Positions 43,889 through 57,700 of a stretch of DNA of 64,000 nucleotides are shown one piece after another; position 1 is the first letter of the stretch, and the number at the start of each line of letters is the position of its first letter. The position numbers were made by a program, and so were the translations under genes. A model generated the notes under the pieces. That model was given only the letters and a program-made list of their open reading frames with translations. It was not told the DNA's origin and did not search any database. This DNA is from Rapana venosa (lineage: Eukaryota > Mollusca > Gastropoda > Neogastropoda > Muricidae), in assembly GCA_028751875.1 (NCBI GenBank), contig CM054141.1:74119646-74183645 (forward strand), in the 5' to 3' direction.

Positions 43889-46800
43889 CTATAACGTCTC
43901 TAACCTTTCTTCTGTTGGATGCAAGGCCCACAAAACGTACTGAGCTCCCATCAGACACTCCGTCAAAATGTTACGCTTTGAGAAGTCACGTGCAACGGAA
44001 GTATCTATCCTCCTCAAACAGAAACATATTGTCCTCAAATCTTCATATACAGGGCAAAAAATAAAAAGTGTTCTACAATCTCTATTAGTGACCCCCCTAA
44101 TTTTTATACCAACCAGGGCACGCTTATCTTCATTTGAACAACAATAGCGATGTGTATTATTGTTTAGAGGTAGCGCATTGAAATGAACTTGATAAAACTG
44201 CACGCGAAAGCAATATGTATCCATTTCATAATATACTTCACACTCCTCATCTAACTTTTCAAAAACGCTCTTAAAGTTTCTGTAATCATCATATCTACGC
44301 GATCTCTGATGTGCCAGTCCCTTCCTGGTAAACCAATCAACAAGTCCTTTTGTTTAAAGGCACGTAAGTAACTTTTTATGTCCCCAACTCCTTGGTTTTA
44401 AAAAAACCAAACGATGTTAAACCCAGTTATGCAAGCATAAAATTCTCCCAGAATTTAGAGACCCAGCATTGTCTGCCCTTTTTTATCTAATTCTAACACA
44501 TACAATAGCTTTATGTGGCAATCCTTTCAGAATCCATATGTAAATAATTTAAACCAAAATCCTTACGCATGCAACATACGTATTTACAATATAAAGGTAC
44601 CTGCCCAGATCTCCATACACCATTTTGTTGGTGTCTTGACAGGAACACCTAAAAATCTTTAACAAGACGATAAATGTACTTTTTTTCTAGATGCTCTAGT
44701 CTATCAATCCCCAAATTTCAGCTGAATATAACAGATATTGGTTTGATTTGGTATCAAAAATTTTAAAAAAATGTAATTTCTGTCCATTTCTTTACACTCG
44801 GAAAAACTTTGTTTAGCTGAGTAACAGCTTTTTTACCTTTAGTAAACCAAATGTGATGTACCTTTCTTTGCGCTAATCATAGAATGTAAATAAAATCCTA
44901 AATAGGCACTAACTGTTTTACCTACTTCTAATCTCTTTTTATCCAAAGAAACCATTTTTTTTCACGTTTTCCAAAGTGCCCACCTTTCCTAAATACCAAT
45001 AATCTTAGTTTATCTATGTTTACACTTAAATTTCATATGATCACAACAAGTTTCTAAGACCTTTAATTGAATTTTTTAAACAGTAGGTGTAGTTTTGACA
45101 ATAATGCTACTTCATCAGCAAACTAACAGATAAACAACTCAAAGAAATCTGGAAAACAGTATTGCACCGTGCTTCCCTTGTTCATTGATAACGTTTGCTA
45201 ACGATTAAAGAACATTAGAATACCAATGTAGGGCTTAGAACACATCCCTGTCCATAACCCCCATGGGGATGAACAATATAGTTAATTCAGAATTTGCCCT
45301 ATGCAATGCTGATAAAGACTTAAACATAGCCGTCAAGTGAATGCAAAAAAATTTACCCTATACACACCTTGCCTCGTTTGAATAAACATAAAAACCTGTC
45401 ATGATTCAACTGTGTCGAAGGCCTTTTTAAAATCTACAAAGGCAACATCAACTTTCTTCCATTTTTTTAGTCATATAGTTCTGAATAGTTGTCATCAAAG
45501 AAATATCTGATCACAGTACATTATGTTTGACTAAACCTGCCTGACATTCTGAGATTATTGTTTATTACTTTCTAACCAGTATACAAACGAAACAATCAAT
45601 GTGTTAGTGTAACATTTAGCTACAATACATTAAAGAGAGAAACTCCTCAAAAAATAGCAACAATTCAAAGGATCTCCTTCTTATACATAGGAAAACTTAT
45701 GGCTATTTAGAGACCACTCTAGAGGGTATCATGCCTTGGACAAAATTACATTAAATAACTTCTACCAGAAATAAACATTACTTTTGGACCACCAATTTTT
45801 ATCAATTCTGCAGAAAGTCATCAATGGCCGCTTTGCTTGTTGTTTTTCCATCTTCTAATAGCATGACTAACATCTTCTTCTGTTATTATTTTTTTAACCC
45901 ACATGGTCCTATATCCCCTCGGATAAAATCATTCACAATGTCACATTCATCAATCACTCAATCATTATTACCCTGAAAGAATGTTTTTAAGTGGTTAAAC
46001 CAGTTCCCATCTTGTAATGTTGATGTAATTCTATTCCTTATTCCCAGACCCATCTAACGTAATTCCTTCCAGAAAACTAGAGGAACTGTTCGCCTCAATT
46101 TTGCTAACGTTTCAGTTTGTTGCCTGTTATAGAGAGTTTCTTTATTCTTGGCTTTAGCAAAGTTTTTAATATAACCTCTTTCAGCTTCACATAAATTATT
46201 CAATCTTCTTCCTTTCTGGTAAATCGAAAAGTGGTTAAAGATTTCTCAAGTTTCTTTTTTCATGCTTTTTAAACACTCATCATCAAACTATGCAGAATCT
46301 TTTCTTTTTGTGGAAAACCAATTCTGTTTACCAAACCATTTAGCGTGCATCTTTAAGCCAATGTACAAAAATAATCAAGCACTGTCTACAACTTTTTTCT
46401 AAATCCTTCATTGCTATCAACATTCTATTTTTGATATCTTTTGCTCTCCCAATGATTTTTAAAACTCATCTCTATATGCTTTCATTCCAAATGAACTTTT
46501 CACATACTTTAATTTTCATTTGTTTTTCTCATCTGAGTAATATATCCCCTTTCCTGCTTTTGTAGCGGACGTTGCCTCTACTTTCATCTTACTGTAAATG
46601 GTCTGGACTCTGTCAACCTAAACTCTCCCTACTTCTAAAGCATGAAATATAACAGATGAAATAAAGATCCACAGATACAATAAAGTAAAGATCTCCCCCA
46701 TACCTTACAACCAGAATGTCCCCAATAAATGAACAACAATCAACAAAACAGGTGCACTAAGGGCCAATTTAATATTAATACAAGACATGCATATACAAAG

Positions 46801-47480
46801 TTCAATTAGTTGTTCCCACAAAGTAGTTGATGTTTGGCATCTTGAGATTTTCCTTGGATAATTAAATTATAGTCAAAATTGACATTTGTTTCGAATCACT
46901 GCTCTCTCTCCCACTAAAGAGCTATAGTTTTTCCATTGCAGTCTTGCATTAAAATTTCTCCACATAACATAATGAAAAAATCACCAGTTGTTCATATATA
47001 TCCTGCTAACATTAGATCTATATACTTCAATTCCATATACGCCATGGTTATGACTCCAAACAAAGAATCATATGGTGGGATGGTAATAACAAAATCATCA
47101 TTATTTTTTTTTGACAGTAGAAAAGAGTTTTGTCTGTCTATTTTTAAAACTACTGTATTTCTTGTTCTACCCTGGATGCCATGAAACAAAACCAGCAAAA
47201 GATTTTTCTAACCATTACGATAACTCCACCAGAGTATCTTTCCTTGGTGGGACAGCTTCCCATGCTTTGGAAGTGAATATTATAAAAGTTCACAAAAAAG
47301 CTGAATCAAAATCAAAAGCTACAAAATTTCAGTTAAACATAGAAGTCATAAGACACAGAAAATTAATAAAATCACAAATCACTGTTTTCTCTATGTCTAC
47401 TATTTGTACAAGTCCATTAACATTGAATTCAGAAAATGTTGCACATTGCAATACTTACACTATGTCTTAGACTTGTTACC
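43889..47480 (-). pseudogene. Full-length but decayed LINE D polyprotein (EN-RT), copy 1
   Basis: Minus strand, 5' to 3'. An endonuclease N-terminus with NVNGL begins near 47440. IPPYDS lies near 47070. LCG plus a frameshifted FNARL (46953-46939) is the GDFNAR site. WFDDECLKS is near 46295. FWKELR is near 46080-46060. KNNK and an AGIDD-like region lie near 45860-45820. FVDFKKAFDTV at 45440-45408 is RT motif A. GYGQGCVLSPTL at 45259-45224 is motif B. FADEVALLS at about 45122-45096 is motif C, with the second catalytic Asp replaced by Glu. SAEIWGLID lies near 44720, VPVKTPTKW near 44640, and a C-terminal FCPVYEDLR near 44060-44030. About 3.6 kb is complete in order, but stops and frameshifts are frequent; the longest open piece is the last 111 codons (44224-43889). 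The clade is uncertain (an EN-RT type common in invertebrates). Confidence 0.83.
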
Positions 47481-47610
47481 ATCTAGATGTTGATACTGGG
47501 GAACTGGACTACAAAGTACTGTTGCCATGGCCGTATCCCTATCAGTTTGGTGTGTGGGCAACCATTCTTATTAGTCTGTGCATTCTCTGAGGTTGGGTCG
47601 CTCTGCCTAC

Positions 47611-50227
47611 CGCCCTGGCTTTGCTTTGCCGAGCCTGCTTTTTTAAACCGAGTCAACAATACTGCTCGACTTTTTGATCTGGCAAGCAGTTTTTGGCATC
47701 TGACTCTGCCGCAGCACGCAAACTAGATGCAGTCCGCCTTGGACTAAATCAATGGGAAGAAGGTTAAGACCTCTTTCTGATCTCCCTCGTTATCAGACCT
47801 TCTTTGCATGCATCCAGTAACTGTTTATGTCCCCAAGACATGTCCATCTGTCAGAGTGTCACCTTACTTGCTTCCCTGCCTCAATGGTCCATTATTGGGA
47901 TAGTCTCCTTGTCAGGTCATCGGAACCTATGTTTTTACATCTGGGATCTTTTCTTCACCTGAAGCTGTGGGTCACATTTGTCAATGTCATTTCTTTTGGT
48001 ATTACAGTCCCTGTTATTCCATCACAACTTTTTTGCAATGATAACCTGTCCATGTTTTCCCTGACATACATCATTGGTATTTCTACTTTGTCATCAATTT
48101 AACTTTCACTGACTTCTTCCGTCCTGTTGTCATGTTGTTGTCACTTCTTCCTTCATCGTTTAATAAATCACTGTTTGGCTGTGTCCCTTCCTTATTTGAA
48201 ATCTCTACCTGTTGACCCCCGTCATTTAGTGTATCATTTTGATTTTTCCTCATTGAGGTCAGCAATGTTTTAAGCTCTTCCTCACTCCTCAGGAGGTAGT
48301 CCACTGCTTTCCTACCTTGTCAGCTGATATTGCCCAGATTTTTTTACCCTGAACCCCTCCCTGCTTTGTACTACTGTCCCCTTCTATTGAATGTTTGTCT
48401 CTGTTTAGTTTGGTCGTAACCAATCGTTTGTGATTGGTGCAGTCTTCCCCCTTTGCCTGGCCAAATTTGGTCACTTAAATTCAACTGTACAGACTGTACC
48501 AGGGCGACAGGCACACTTCCCCTTCCATGTAAGTCCGTGGACTGGGGGTCTCCCTGTCTCTGGTCACCAGTCTTGAATTGGTGAATGGTGAATTCGAGGG
48601 TCCGTTCCTCAGACAGATCACATTCTCGTGATACCCTGTATTCCGAGGTGGCTTCCGTCCCTCCTGGTTAGTGCCTGTCTGGTGATCCCAAAGCTTTCCC
48701 TGCCTGGCTGCAGAGTGATGTCCTCGTGGCAGCCTCTCTGTAGCGTGAAATGGACCTCCCTCCACTTGGGGACCCCACTGGATGCTGACCATTTCCTGCA
48801 ATCCTCTGCATGCAAGGGTAAGGAATATGGACGGTCTGCGTTTTTGGATTTTCCAGCAAGCCCTGGTGTTGTTCTTGTCTTTTTCAATACAGCCTTCCAC
48901 TGTAAAACGAAGCAATCTTGGCCTTGCCCACGGTGAAACTCCACCATGTTTCCTTTGACGAGTTTTGAATGTCCGGCACCACTCTTGATGCCGCTTTCTC
49001 TCAGGTTGTCCCTCAAGTCCTTGTCTAGACAGAAACGGATAATTTGTCTGCAAAGCGACAAAAACCGCAACCAGAATGGGACGAAAGCATTGTGTGGGTG
49101 TGGTCCCCAATGTGAAATGCTCCTGGAGATATCTGCATGTAGCAGTTTTGGTATTGAAGAAATGATCATGAGAATGGTCAATGATAATTTGACTTGTCAG
49201 ATACTCACCCGCCCTGATCACATACAGCTATAACCCATGAACCTGCGGTTTGTAACCTTTTGTGCATCTTTGCTCTGCTGACTCTAACTTTCTTTCCAGC
49301 AGATCTAGTCAGTCCCATCATGGTTGTATTGCCTTCTTGCAGCTCTTTTATGTCCTCTGTGTTTCACAACAACACTTTCCATTATTCCACTGATTTTTCA
49401 GCCAGAAAGATTTGAAAGATTTTCTCCAGAGTGCAAAATTATCCATCAATGTCAGTTTTGATTCCATACAAATGTTTGCTGTAAGCTTTGCTGCTATTTT
49501 GCTTAAAGTGGACATTCCATAAAATGGAACATATTGTTTTGGTGATGGAGCATGCATATTTAGTGACTTTTCATTTGCCCTATGTTGGGTTTTTTTGTTG
49601 TATTTTTTTTGGGGGGGTTTGTTGTTGTTGTTGTTTGTTTTTTTGTTTTTTTTTCTTCTTCCCCAAGTGATTGATCCACACTTTAATAAAAAGAAGTATG
49701 AAAGCACCAAGAACAATTTCAAACAGGTAAACTGGATTAACACAAAATGGGGCTAAGTGTTCTGTGTGATTTTTTCCAGGCGCCAATGTTTTGTCACCCC
49801 ATGTTTATCCAGTTTTATCAAATATGCAACCAACCCAAGGCCAGATACAACCTGCAAACCTGCATTTCGCATGCAACCACCACAACGCTCTACTCACCAA
49901 GCAACACAGCACAGCGTTTCCCCCACCATCCCCACACAGTTCATAGCAACGTGCAACCATAACACAAAACAATGCCTGGTGGTAGAGAGTCCTTTGAAGT
50001 TTGTTGGGGTAAAAAAAAAAAATCCTTCTTTGCAACCAAGGAACTATTAAAATACCACCACAGTCGTCCATTGACCCCAATCACTTATTTCACCAACAAC
50101 CTTGAAGGCACAAATTCACTGCACACACGCTTGCCAAGAATAATGTTGATACATCCATTGATACCTTCATAACTCACATTCTAACTGGGAGAGCTAATCA
50201 ACACGTCTGCACACTGCCATTTGCCAC
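47611..50227. other. Unique segment between the two D copies
   Basis: Single-copy, normal-looking sequence of about 2.6 kb, forming the left part of the 4,094 bp between D copies. The part nearest D lies upstream (5') of LINE D and may hold its first ORF. The rest (49250-50227) has T-rich and A-rich patches and short open frames with no recognised similarity. Confidence 0.6.
48083..49221 (-). pseudogene. Unidentified minus-strand coding remnant, possibly ORF1 of LINE D
   Basis: Three open pieces follow one another on the minus strand: 49221-48481 (246 codons), 48474-48289 and 48304-48083. They lie where ORF1 (a nucleic-acid-binding gag-like protein) sits in two-ORF LINEs, upstream of the LINE D endonuclease. 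The first piece overlaps a second minus-strand frame of 187 codons (49181-48618), so a frameshift may join them. The last piece is hydrophilic, rich in Glu, Asn, Lys and Thr (KKSVKVKLM at its end). I do not recognise a zinc knuckle or another domain, so this is a positional guess; it could also be chance open frame. Confidence 0.3.
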
Positions 50228-50253
50228 AAACCGACCCGTGGAGAAAGAGAGAA

Positions 50254-50301
<48 letters not shown>

Positions 50302-51704
50302 AAGAGAGAGAGAGAGAGAAGAAACAGAGACAGAGACTGAGAAAGAGAGAGAGAGAGAGAGGGTAGAGGAGAAAGAGAGGGGGGGGGGGTCGAGAAGAGA
50401 AGAAGCGAGGGTGAAAGAGAGAGGAGAGAGAGTGGTGGTAGGAGAGAGAGGGGTGGAGGAGAGAGTAGAGAGTGGTGTGGTAGGAAGAGAGAGAGAGTGT
50501 TGTGTAGAAGATATGAGAGAGGGGGGTGGAGAAGAAGAGAGAGAGAGAGAGGAAGAGAAAAAAGAAGGGTTGGAGAAGAGAGAGAGAGAGGCTGAATAGA
50601 GAAGAGAGAGTGAGAGGAGGCGTGAGAAGAGAGAGAGTGAGAGGGTGGTGAAGAGAAAGATGATGGAGAAGAGAGAGAGGGGGGTTGAGACGATAGAGAA
50701 GGGGTGTTGTATAAGAGAAGAGAAGAGTGTTGAAAATAGAGAGAGAAGGGGGGTGGAGAAGAGAAGATAGGGGAGGAGAAGAGAGAGAGGGGGGTGGATG
50801 AAGAGAGAGAGGGGTTGAGAAGAGAGGAGTATGGAGAAGAGATAAGAGGAGGATGGAGAAGAGAGAAGGGGGGTGTTGAGCAAATAGAGATGGTGGAGAA
50901 GAGAGAGAGGGGGGGATGGAAGAAGAGATAGAGGTGGGGATAGGAGAAGAGAGAGAGGTGGAAAAGAGAGAGAGAGGGTGGAGAAGAAAGAGAGAGTGGT
51001 ATGGAATTAAGAGATAGAGAGCGGTGAGAAGAGAGAGAGAGGGTGAGAAAGAGAGAGAGGGTGAAGAAGAGAGAGAGAGGAATGGGGGATGGAGGAAGAG
51101 AAGAGAGAGAGAAGAGGGTGGTGAAAGAGAGAGAGGGAGTGTGGGTGGAGAAGAGAGAGATGGGTGAGACTAAAAAAGAGAGGGTTGAGAAGAAGAGAGA
51201 GAGATTAGTGGGGCTGGAGAAGAGAGAGAGATGGAGAAGAGGAAGAGGGCGGTGGAGACAGAGAGAGAGGGGGGATGGAGAATTGAAGAGAGAGTGTGGA
51301 GAAGAGAGAGGAGGTGGGCTGGAGTAAAGAGATAGAGATGGGGGGGGTGGAGTAGAGAGAGAGAGAGATAGGTAGGAGAAGAGAGAGAGTGCAGAAGAGA
51401 AGTCCGGGGGGTGGAGAAGAGAGAGAGAGTGTTTGAGAGAAGAGAGAGGTGTGTAGAGAAGAGAGAGGAAAGGAGGAGAAAGAGAGAGAGCGGTGTTGGA
51501 AAAGAGAGAGAAAGGCTGGAGAAGAGAGAGAGGGAGGTGTGGAAGAAAAGAGAGAGGGGGTGGAGAAGAGAGAGAGAATTGAGTAAAGAGAGGAGTTGTG
51601 AGGAGAGCGAGATGAGAGAGGAGGGTGTAGAAGAGCGGAGGGAGAAAGGGTGGGAAAGAGAGAGAGTAAAGAGATGAGAGAGAGAGAGTAGGGTGAATAG
51701 AGAG
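50228..51704. repeat. GA-rich minisatellite array, copy 2
   Basis: About 1.5 kb of GAGAGAG with GGTGGAGAAGAGAGAG units, clean to its right end, where it joins segment D at 51705. Ser/Leu minus-strand frames here are artefacts. Confidence 0.95.
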
Positions 51705-51713
51705 AGCGTTACG

Positions 51714-54700
51714 TCTCCCTCGCTCTCGCCTTATAAATCGCCGCTCTCTCTCTCTCTCTTCATGCGCCCCTCTCCCCCCTCTCGGGTGATTCTACCTCTC
51801 GTCGTCTCGAGTCATGCGCTCTGCTCACGGCTCGCGTGTTGCGCCCGCTCCGCTCTGGTAGGACTGCTCGCGCTCTCTTGTATGTCCTCATTGCCATTCT
51901 CTCTCTCTATCCTTCTCTCTCCTCCCGTCGCATGCTCGCGCTCTCGCTCACCTATTGTGTCCTCGCTCTCCCTCTATTCTCGCTCTCTCTATTGCTTCCT
52001 CTCTCTCTCGTCCTCTCTCTCTCTCTATTCGCTCGTTCCCCCGCTGCTTTACGCTCATCCTCTCTAGCTCTCTCTCTCTAAGGCTCGCGCTCCATCCCTA
52101 TTCGCCCCACGCGCTCTCTTTTATTCTCCTCGCTCTCCGCCTTTTTTTTTATCTGCGTCTCGCGTCGTCTTTATTCCCCGCTCTCCCTCTCGCTGCTTTT
52201 ATTCTCCTCGCTCCTGCTCTGTGTATTGCTCCTCTTCTGCTTGTTCAAATCGCATCTCGCTCTCCGTTTCATTCTCCTCCCGCTCGTTGGTCCGTATTAT
52301 GTCTCCTCTCGCTCCCCCCTGCTGTTATTCTGCCGCTCTCGCCTCTTTGAGTTCTCCTCTGGTATACTCCTCTCGCTCTTTTTTACTTGCGTCCTCGCCA
52401 GTTTTATCCTCTCTCTCTCTTCATTCTCCACCCTCTCTCTCTTCATTCTCCACCTCTCGCCCTGTTATTCTCCTCCTCTCAGGTTTTGTTGTTTGTTAGA
52501 ATCATGACTCTCTCTCAGGTGATTCGCCGCTCTCTCTCTTTTTTTATTCTCCTCTCACCTCTTTATTCTCCTTCTTTCACGCTTAGTGCTCCTCTCTCTC
52601 TCTTTACTCTCCAACGCGCTCGTCCGTTTTTTTCTCCTCTCTCTCTCTCTCTGCTTCTCCTCTCCCTCCCTGGTCGTCTGTTTACTCGCACCTCTCTCTC
52701 TGTCATTCACCCTCTCCCTTTTTTTTTTTTATTGTATTCGTCCCCCCCCCCCTCTCTTCTCTTCGTTCGTCTCCGCCCTCTTTCGTTTCCCATTTCGCCT
52801 CCCTCTTGTCTCTCTTCATGTCCTCCCCTCTCGCCTCTCGCTCTGTACTTCTCCCCTCGCTCTGTGTATTCTCCCCGCTCTCCCTTTCAATTCTCCTCTG
52901 CCCTCTAGGACCCTCCCTCTCTCTATCCTCCTCTCGTCGTCGCGTTTTATCTACTCCTCTCTGTATCTCCTCTCTCTGCGATGTTGGCAATTGTCCTCCT
53001 CTCTTCTTCCTCCTCCCGCCCGCTTGTATATTCTCCCGCGCGTCTCTTTAGTCGCCCGCTCTCGTTTTTCAATTCTCCTCTCTCACTCCTCCGCGCGCCC
53101 TTTAATTATTATTCTGCCGTCTCTCCACGAAGTGCTCCCTCCGCGCCTGTGTGTTTTTGTGCACTCCCTCGCTGTCGTGCTCCGCGCGCCCGCTTAATGC
53201 TCCTCGCTCGCGCTGCGCTCTGGATTCCTCAGACCGCCTCTCACATTTTACCATTCTCCGTCGCTCTCTTATGCTCATCTTCTCTCTTTTTTCTCCCCTT
53301 TCTCTCCCTTTTTCATTCTCCTCTGCTGCTGCGAAAGTTATTAGCCACTCGCGCGTCTCGGTATTGATTCTCCTTCTCGCGCGCGCTCCCCGTTTATCGC
53401 CTCTCCATCGCTTTGTGAGCTCCTGTCGTCTCTCTCGTGTATTCTCCTCCTCGCGCTCTTAATTCCCCTCTCTGCCCTCTCGCGTTAGTTCTCCGCCTCT
53501 CGCGCGCTCTCTCGCTCTTTCTCTCTCTCTTCAAGTGTGTCGCCCCGCTCGCTGCTTGTTCATTTCTCCTCGCGCGTCCCCGCTCTATCCGCCTCCGCCG
53601 TCTCAGGTTGGAGTGAGGTCTCCTACTCTCTCTTCTTTTATGCTCCGGCTCTTTCGCGTGGCGTTATTCGCCGCGCGCTGTCGCTTTATGAAGTCTCCAT
53701 CTATCTCGCACTATAGTCCGCCTCTCCCTCGCTTTTTTCTCCTCCCGCTCTTCGCTTTTAGTCTTGCTCTCTCGCTCGCGTGAGTTGCCCCGCTCGCTCT
53801 CTTTTATTCTTCGCTCTCTCTCCCTCGCCTTTTTTTCACTCTGCCTCTCTCTCGTTTTTCAATTATCCCTCTCGCCCGCTGTAATTCTCCCTCTCTCTAG
53901 CGCGCGCGCGCTCTCGATCGAGCGCCCGATCGAGCCGCGGGGAGGGAGACCGCGCTCGTCGGATCAGGATGATACCCCGAGGGAGTGAAGTCTGTACCCG
54001 CGCTCAGCGCGGCAGGCGCCGCTCTCGCGCGGGGATGCCTCAGCTGCGCGTCCACGCGTGCCGACCCGCCCGAGCCGCGGGAGGGGGGTATGGCGCCCGC
54101 CCGCGCGCGCGCGGGGAGGAACCTCGCGCCTTACTGCGTGTGTAAATCGCCCTGGCGTCTCTGCGCGCGCGTTAGGCTGCAGTCCCCCGCGCGGTCAGCT
54201 CCTCGCGCGCGCGGGTGGTTTGTTTGATTTGCCCTGTCTCGCTCGCACTGTGAGGCGCCACGCCTCTCGCGCTTGATTCGCATCGCTCTGAGTGTGGGCA
54301 AAGTCGACATCGCTCGAGCCCTGCGCCGTCGTTGCCGCGCGCCCCTTCTCTTGTTTGCCTTCGCCGCTCTTGGTAGTGTCTCCTCGCTCGCGCTGTATCC
54401 TCAACCTCTCGATCGGCGCCTGTTCTGCTCTCACTCTCTCTGTTGGCTCCGTCGCTCGCGCGCTTATTTATTTTCCGCTCTCCTCACTATAGGCGCCCGC
54501 GCGCGCTCGTGTTTGTAATTCAACTCTCTTCGATTCCTACTCTCCTCAGTTGTGTTCACATTTGTGCCAGGCGCCTCTGCTGCGCTCCGCGCACGAGGCT
54601 CCGCTCTCCCCCGCGGGATAGCTCAACCTCTCTCCCAGATGCATTGCTCCCCTCGCACTCTCGCTTGGAGTGTCTCCCCGCTCCGCTCGTTACCTCCTCC

Positions 54701-57700
54701 TCTCACACTAAGTATGCTTCCTCGCTCTCACTCGATGAGTTGCTCCGCGCCCGCGCGCGCTGGAGGCTCCTCGCTCTCCATGCGCGTTATTTCTCCGCGC
54801 CCCTCTTGTGTGCGCCTCGCTCTAGCGTTTAGTTTGTCTCCCCCGACTCTGCCCTAGTCATTCTCCAGCGCTCTTCGTGCGTGATCGCCCTCTCGCCGCG
54901 TTCGCACTTTATTATGCCGCTACGCTCTCTCGGTGTAGAATGCTCCGCTGCGCGCCCCTCTCAAGGTCTCCCCGCTCCTCCGTGTTACCAACGCTCTCCC
55001 GCGTTTTTATCCGCCGCCCCGGTGCGCGCGATGCCTCCTTCTAGCGCCGTGAGGTGGTTATGCCGCCTCGCTCGCTCTCCATTCCCCTCGCCTCGCTCCC
55101 CTGTATGCGTCCTCGCTCGCCCCCTAGCCCCCGCTCGCGCGCATGTGGGTTATCTCCCGTCGTTATACTCCTCGCTCTCGTCTCTCTCGTCTCGTCGCTC
55201 TCTCTCTCCGCTCTGCGCTCTCTCGCTCGCTCTCGAGCTCTTCTCTCTCTGCTCGTCATGTCCGCCGCTCTTCTCCGTTTATCTGCCCTCTCGCCCATCT
55301 ATTCATCCTCTCCCTCTCGCTGTCTTCTTTCATCCCCTCGCCCTCTCTCTCGTCGGTATGAGCCTCGCGCCCGTCGGCTGGGTTAGTGTAGCCGCGCGCG
55401 CTCGCCGTGATTTTCACCCCCTCTCTGACGGCTCCTCGCTCTCTCTCTTTTTAGTTTTACGCCGCGCTCTCGCTCGCACTGTTAGTCTCCACTCCTCTCT
55501 CTCTGTATTTTCTGCCACCCCCCCTCTTACTTCTCCTCTCTCTCTTCTTTCCTTGTGATTGGAGCTCCTCGCGCGCTCACGTTAGGCACACTCGCCGCGC
55601 CCTTACAGGCTCCTTCTCTCTTTTTTTGGTCAATGCTCCTGCTCTCTGAATCCTCCTCTCTCGCTCTTTCTCTCAACCTCGCTCTCTTCCCATGTCGTCT
55701 TCTCTCTCTCTGGTATTCCTCCGCGCGTCGCTCCGCTGGTATTCGCCGCTCGTTCCCACTAGAGTCCCTCGCGCCCTGGTTTTAATTCAACCGCTCCTCC
55801 CACTATGATGCGCCGCTCTCTCGCTTGGGTAAAGTCACCGCGCTCGACTCGCCGCCTCGTATCTTTGGGGGATATTCCCGCGCGCTCGTCGCCAGCCTCC
55901 TCTCTCTCCCTCTTCGAGTCGCATACATCGCGCTCTATAATTCTCCCCGCTCACTCTCTCCTTGATCGCCTCTCCCTCTCTGTGGAAGTCCGCCGCGATG
56001 CTCACACTAATTCGCCTCTCTCGCACACGTATATGACAGCTCTCTCTCGTGCCCTAGCCTCCTCGCTGCTCTGATCTTTATTGCTCCTCTCTGCACCCGT
56101 TAGGCTCCCGCGCTCTACGCCTACCGTTATTCTGCCGCTCCCGCGTGGAGTCCTCTCTCTCTCGCTTTTATGCGCCCCTCCCCTCCCTAGTGTTGCAGGT
56201 GTGTGCGCCTCTCTCTCGCTTTGGATTCTCCCGCTCCTCTCCTCACTTATTACCCGCGCTCTCTCTTAAATATGCTCTCTTCTCTCAGTCTCCTCTCTCT
56301 TCTCGTATGCACCTCGCTCCTCTTTGTATTCTCGTCTCTCTTGTCTCTTATCCCATCTCTTCCTCGTTGGGTGTGATTCTCCGCGCTCTCTCTGCTCACA
56401 TCTCCTCTCTCCCCCTCTTGATGCTCAAACACCCCTCTATCTATGTCAGGCGCCCCTCGCCAACTCGCTCGGGAGTCTCCTCGCCCTCTCGTAATCCTCC
56501 TTGCCTCTCACACTATAGTCTCCGCGCGCTCACACGATGAGGAACCTCGCTCTCTGTCGGTTGGCTTTTCCGCCTCTCTCGATGTCTGTGACACGTCCTC
56601 TCCTCCACGGCTCTGTAGTCTCCTCGCTCACCCTTGAGTCGCCTCGCTCATCCGGTAGTCCCTGCACCCTATTGATTCTCCTCTCCTCTCCTCTTCGGAT
56701 TCGCCCCCCCCCCTCCGTCCCGTATTTGATCCTCCGATCTCTCTCTTCTTGATTCTGCCCTCGCGCGGCCGCTCGTTGATATCCTCGCTCTCGCGTGTGA
56801 GGATCTCCCGGTTCTTGCTCCCTCGCATTCGCCGCTCTCTTCTTGATCACCTCTCTTCTCTGTTTTGTTACTCGCTCTCTTCCCTCTCTTTTTATCCTTC
56901 CGCTCTCTCTGTTTGCAGTCTCCTCTCTCACTCTTTCATTCCACATCCTCTCGCTCGGTATTCTCCCGTCGCTCGCTCCCGATCCCCCCTCTCTCGCGTG
57001 TTGAATCCCCCTCGCCCCGCTCGTACGCCCTCTTATGCCCGCGCTCTCGCTCGTCTCTCTCTCTCTCGCGCCTCTCTGCGCGCGCGCGCAGCGCCTCCTG
57101 CTCTCTCTCGCGCTCGCATATCTCCTCGCTCTCGCTTATTCTCCTCCCCTCGTGCTTTAAATTTAATGACTCCGCCCTCTCCTCACGGTGTGCTCCTCTC
57201 CTCTTGTGTTCTAGTCTTCCTCGCTCCCCCCCGGAATTGCGCCGCGCGCGCGTCTCGCTCGCTCTCGCCTGCGCTTCTCTCTCTCTCGCGGATGCGCCCC
57301 TCTCCTTAGATAGTACTCCACTCTCTTTTGTCAATTCTCCTCTCTATTTCGGCGGCTCCGCGCCACTTATCCCCCTCTCCCCTCTCTTTTAGGTAAATCC
57401 TCCTCTCTCTCCCTCTTCATTCTCCTCTCCTCCGCTCGTCAGCTCCGCGCGTCCTCGTAGTGGAGTCGCCTCGCTCGGACCACGCGACCGCCGCGCCGCG
57501 CTCCTTGTCTGTGGGAAGCTGCCCTCCCCCCCGCTCGCGGAGGATGCCGCTCTCCCGCGGCTTTATGGCTCCTCTCTCTCTCTGCTGCCTTGATTCGCCT
57601 CCCCCTCGCGTACCGGCCTCCTCGCGCACGCGTCTTGTTGTTGGCAGCGCCGACTCTCGCTCTCACTTTTAGTGTCGCCCACTCGCTCGCTCTATATTCT

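Larger units (their letters stand above)
35321..47610. repeat. Large duplicated segment D, copy 1 (12,290 bp)
   Basis: Starts AGCGTTACGTCTCCC and ends CTCTGCCTAC. Every landmark I compared recurs 16,384 bp further on, at 51705-63994, with no difference noticed. It contains a CT/CG-rich tract and a decayed LINE. To its left both copies have GA-rich sequence; to the right the copies diverge (CGCCCTGG here, AGACAC in copy 2). Confidence 0.97.

Noticed and set aside
46936..47470. Plus-strand ORFs of 82 and 119 codons, also at 63320-63854
   Set aside because: They are antisense shadows of the LINE D endonuclease region.
48628..49233. Plus-strand ORFs opposite the possible LINE ORF1
   Set aside because: Short, without recognisable motifs, and antisense to the longer minus-strand pieces.
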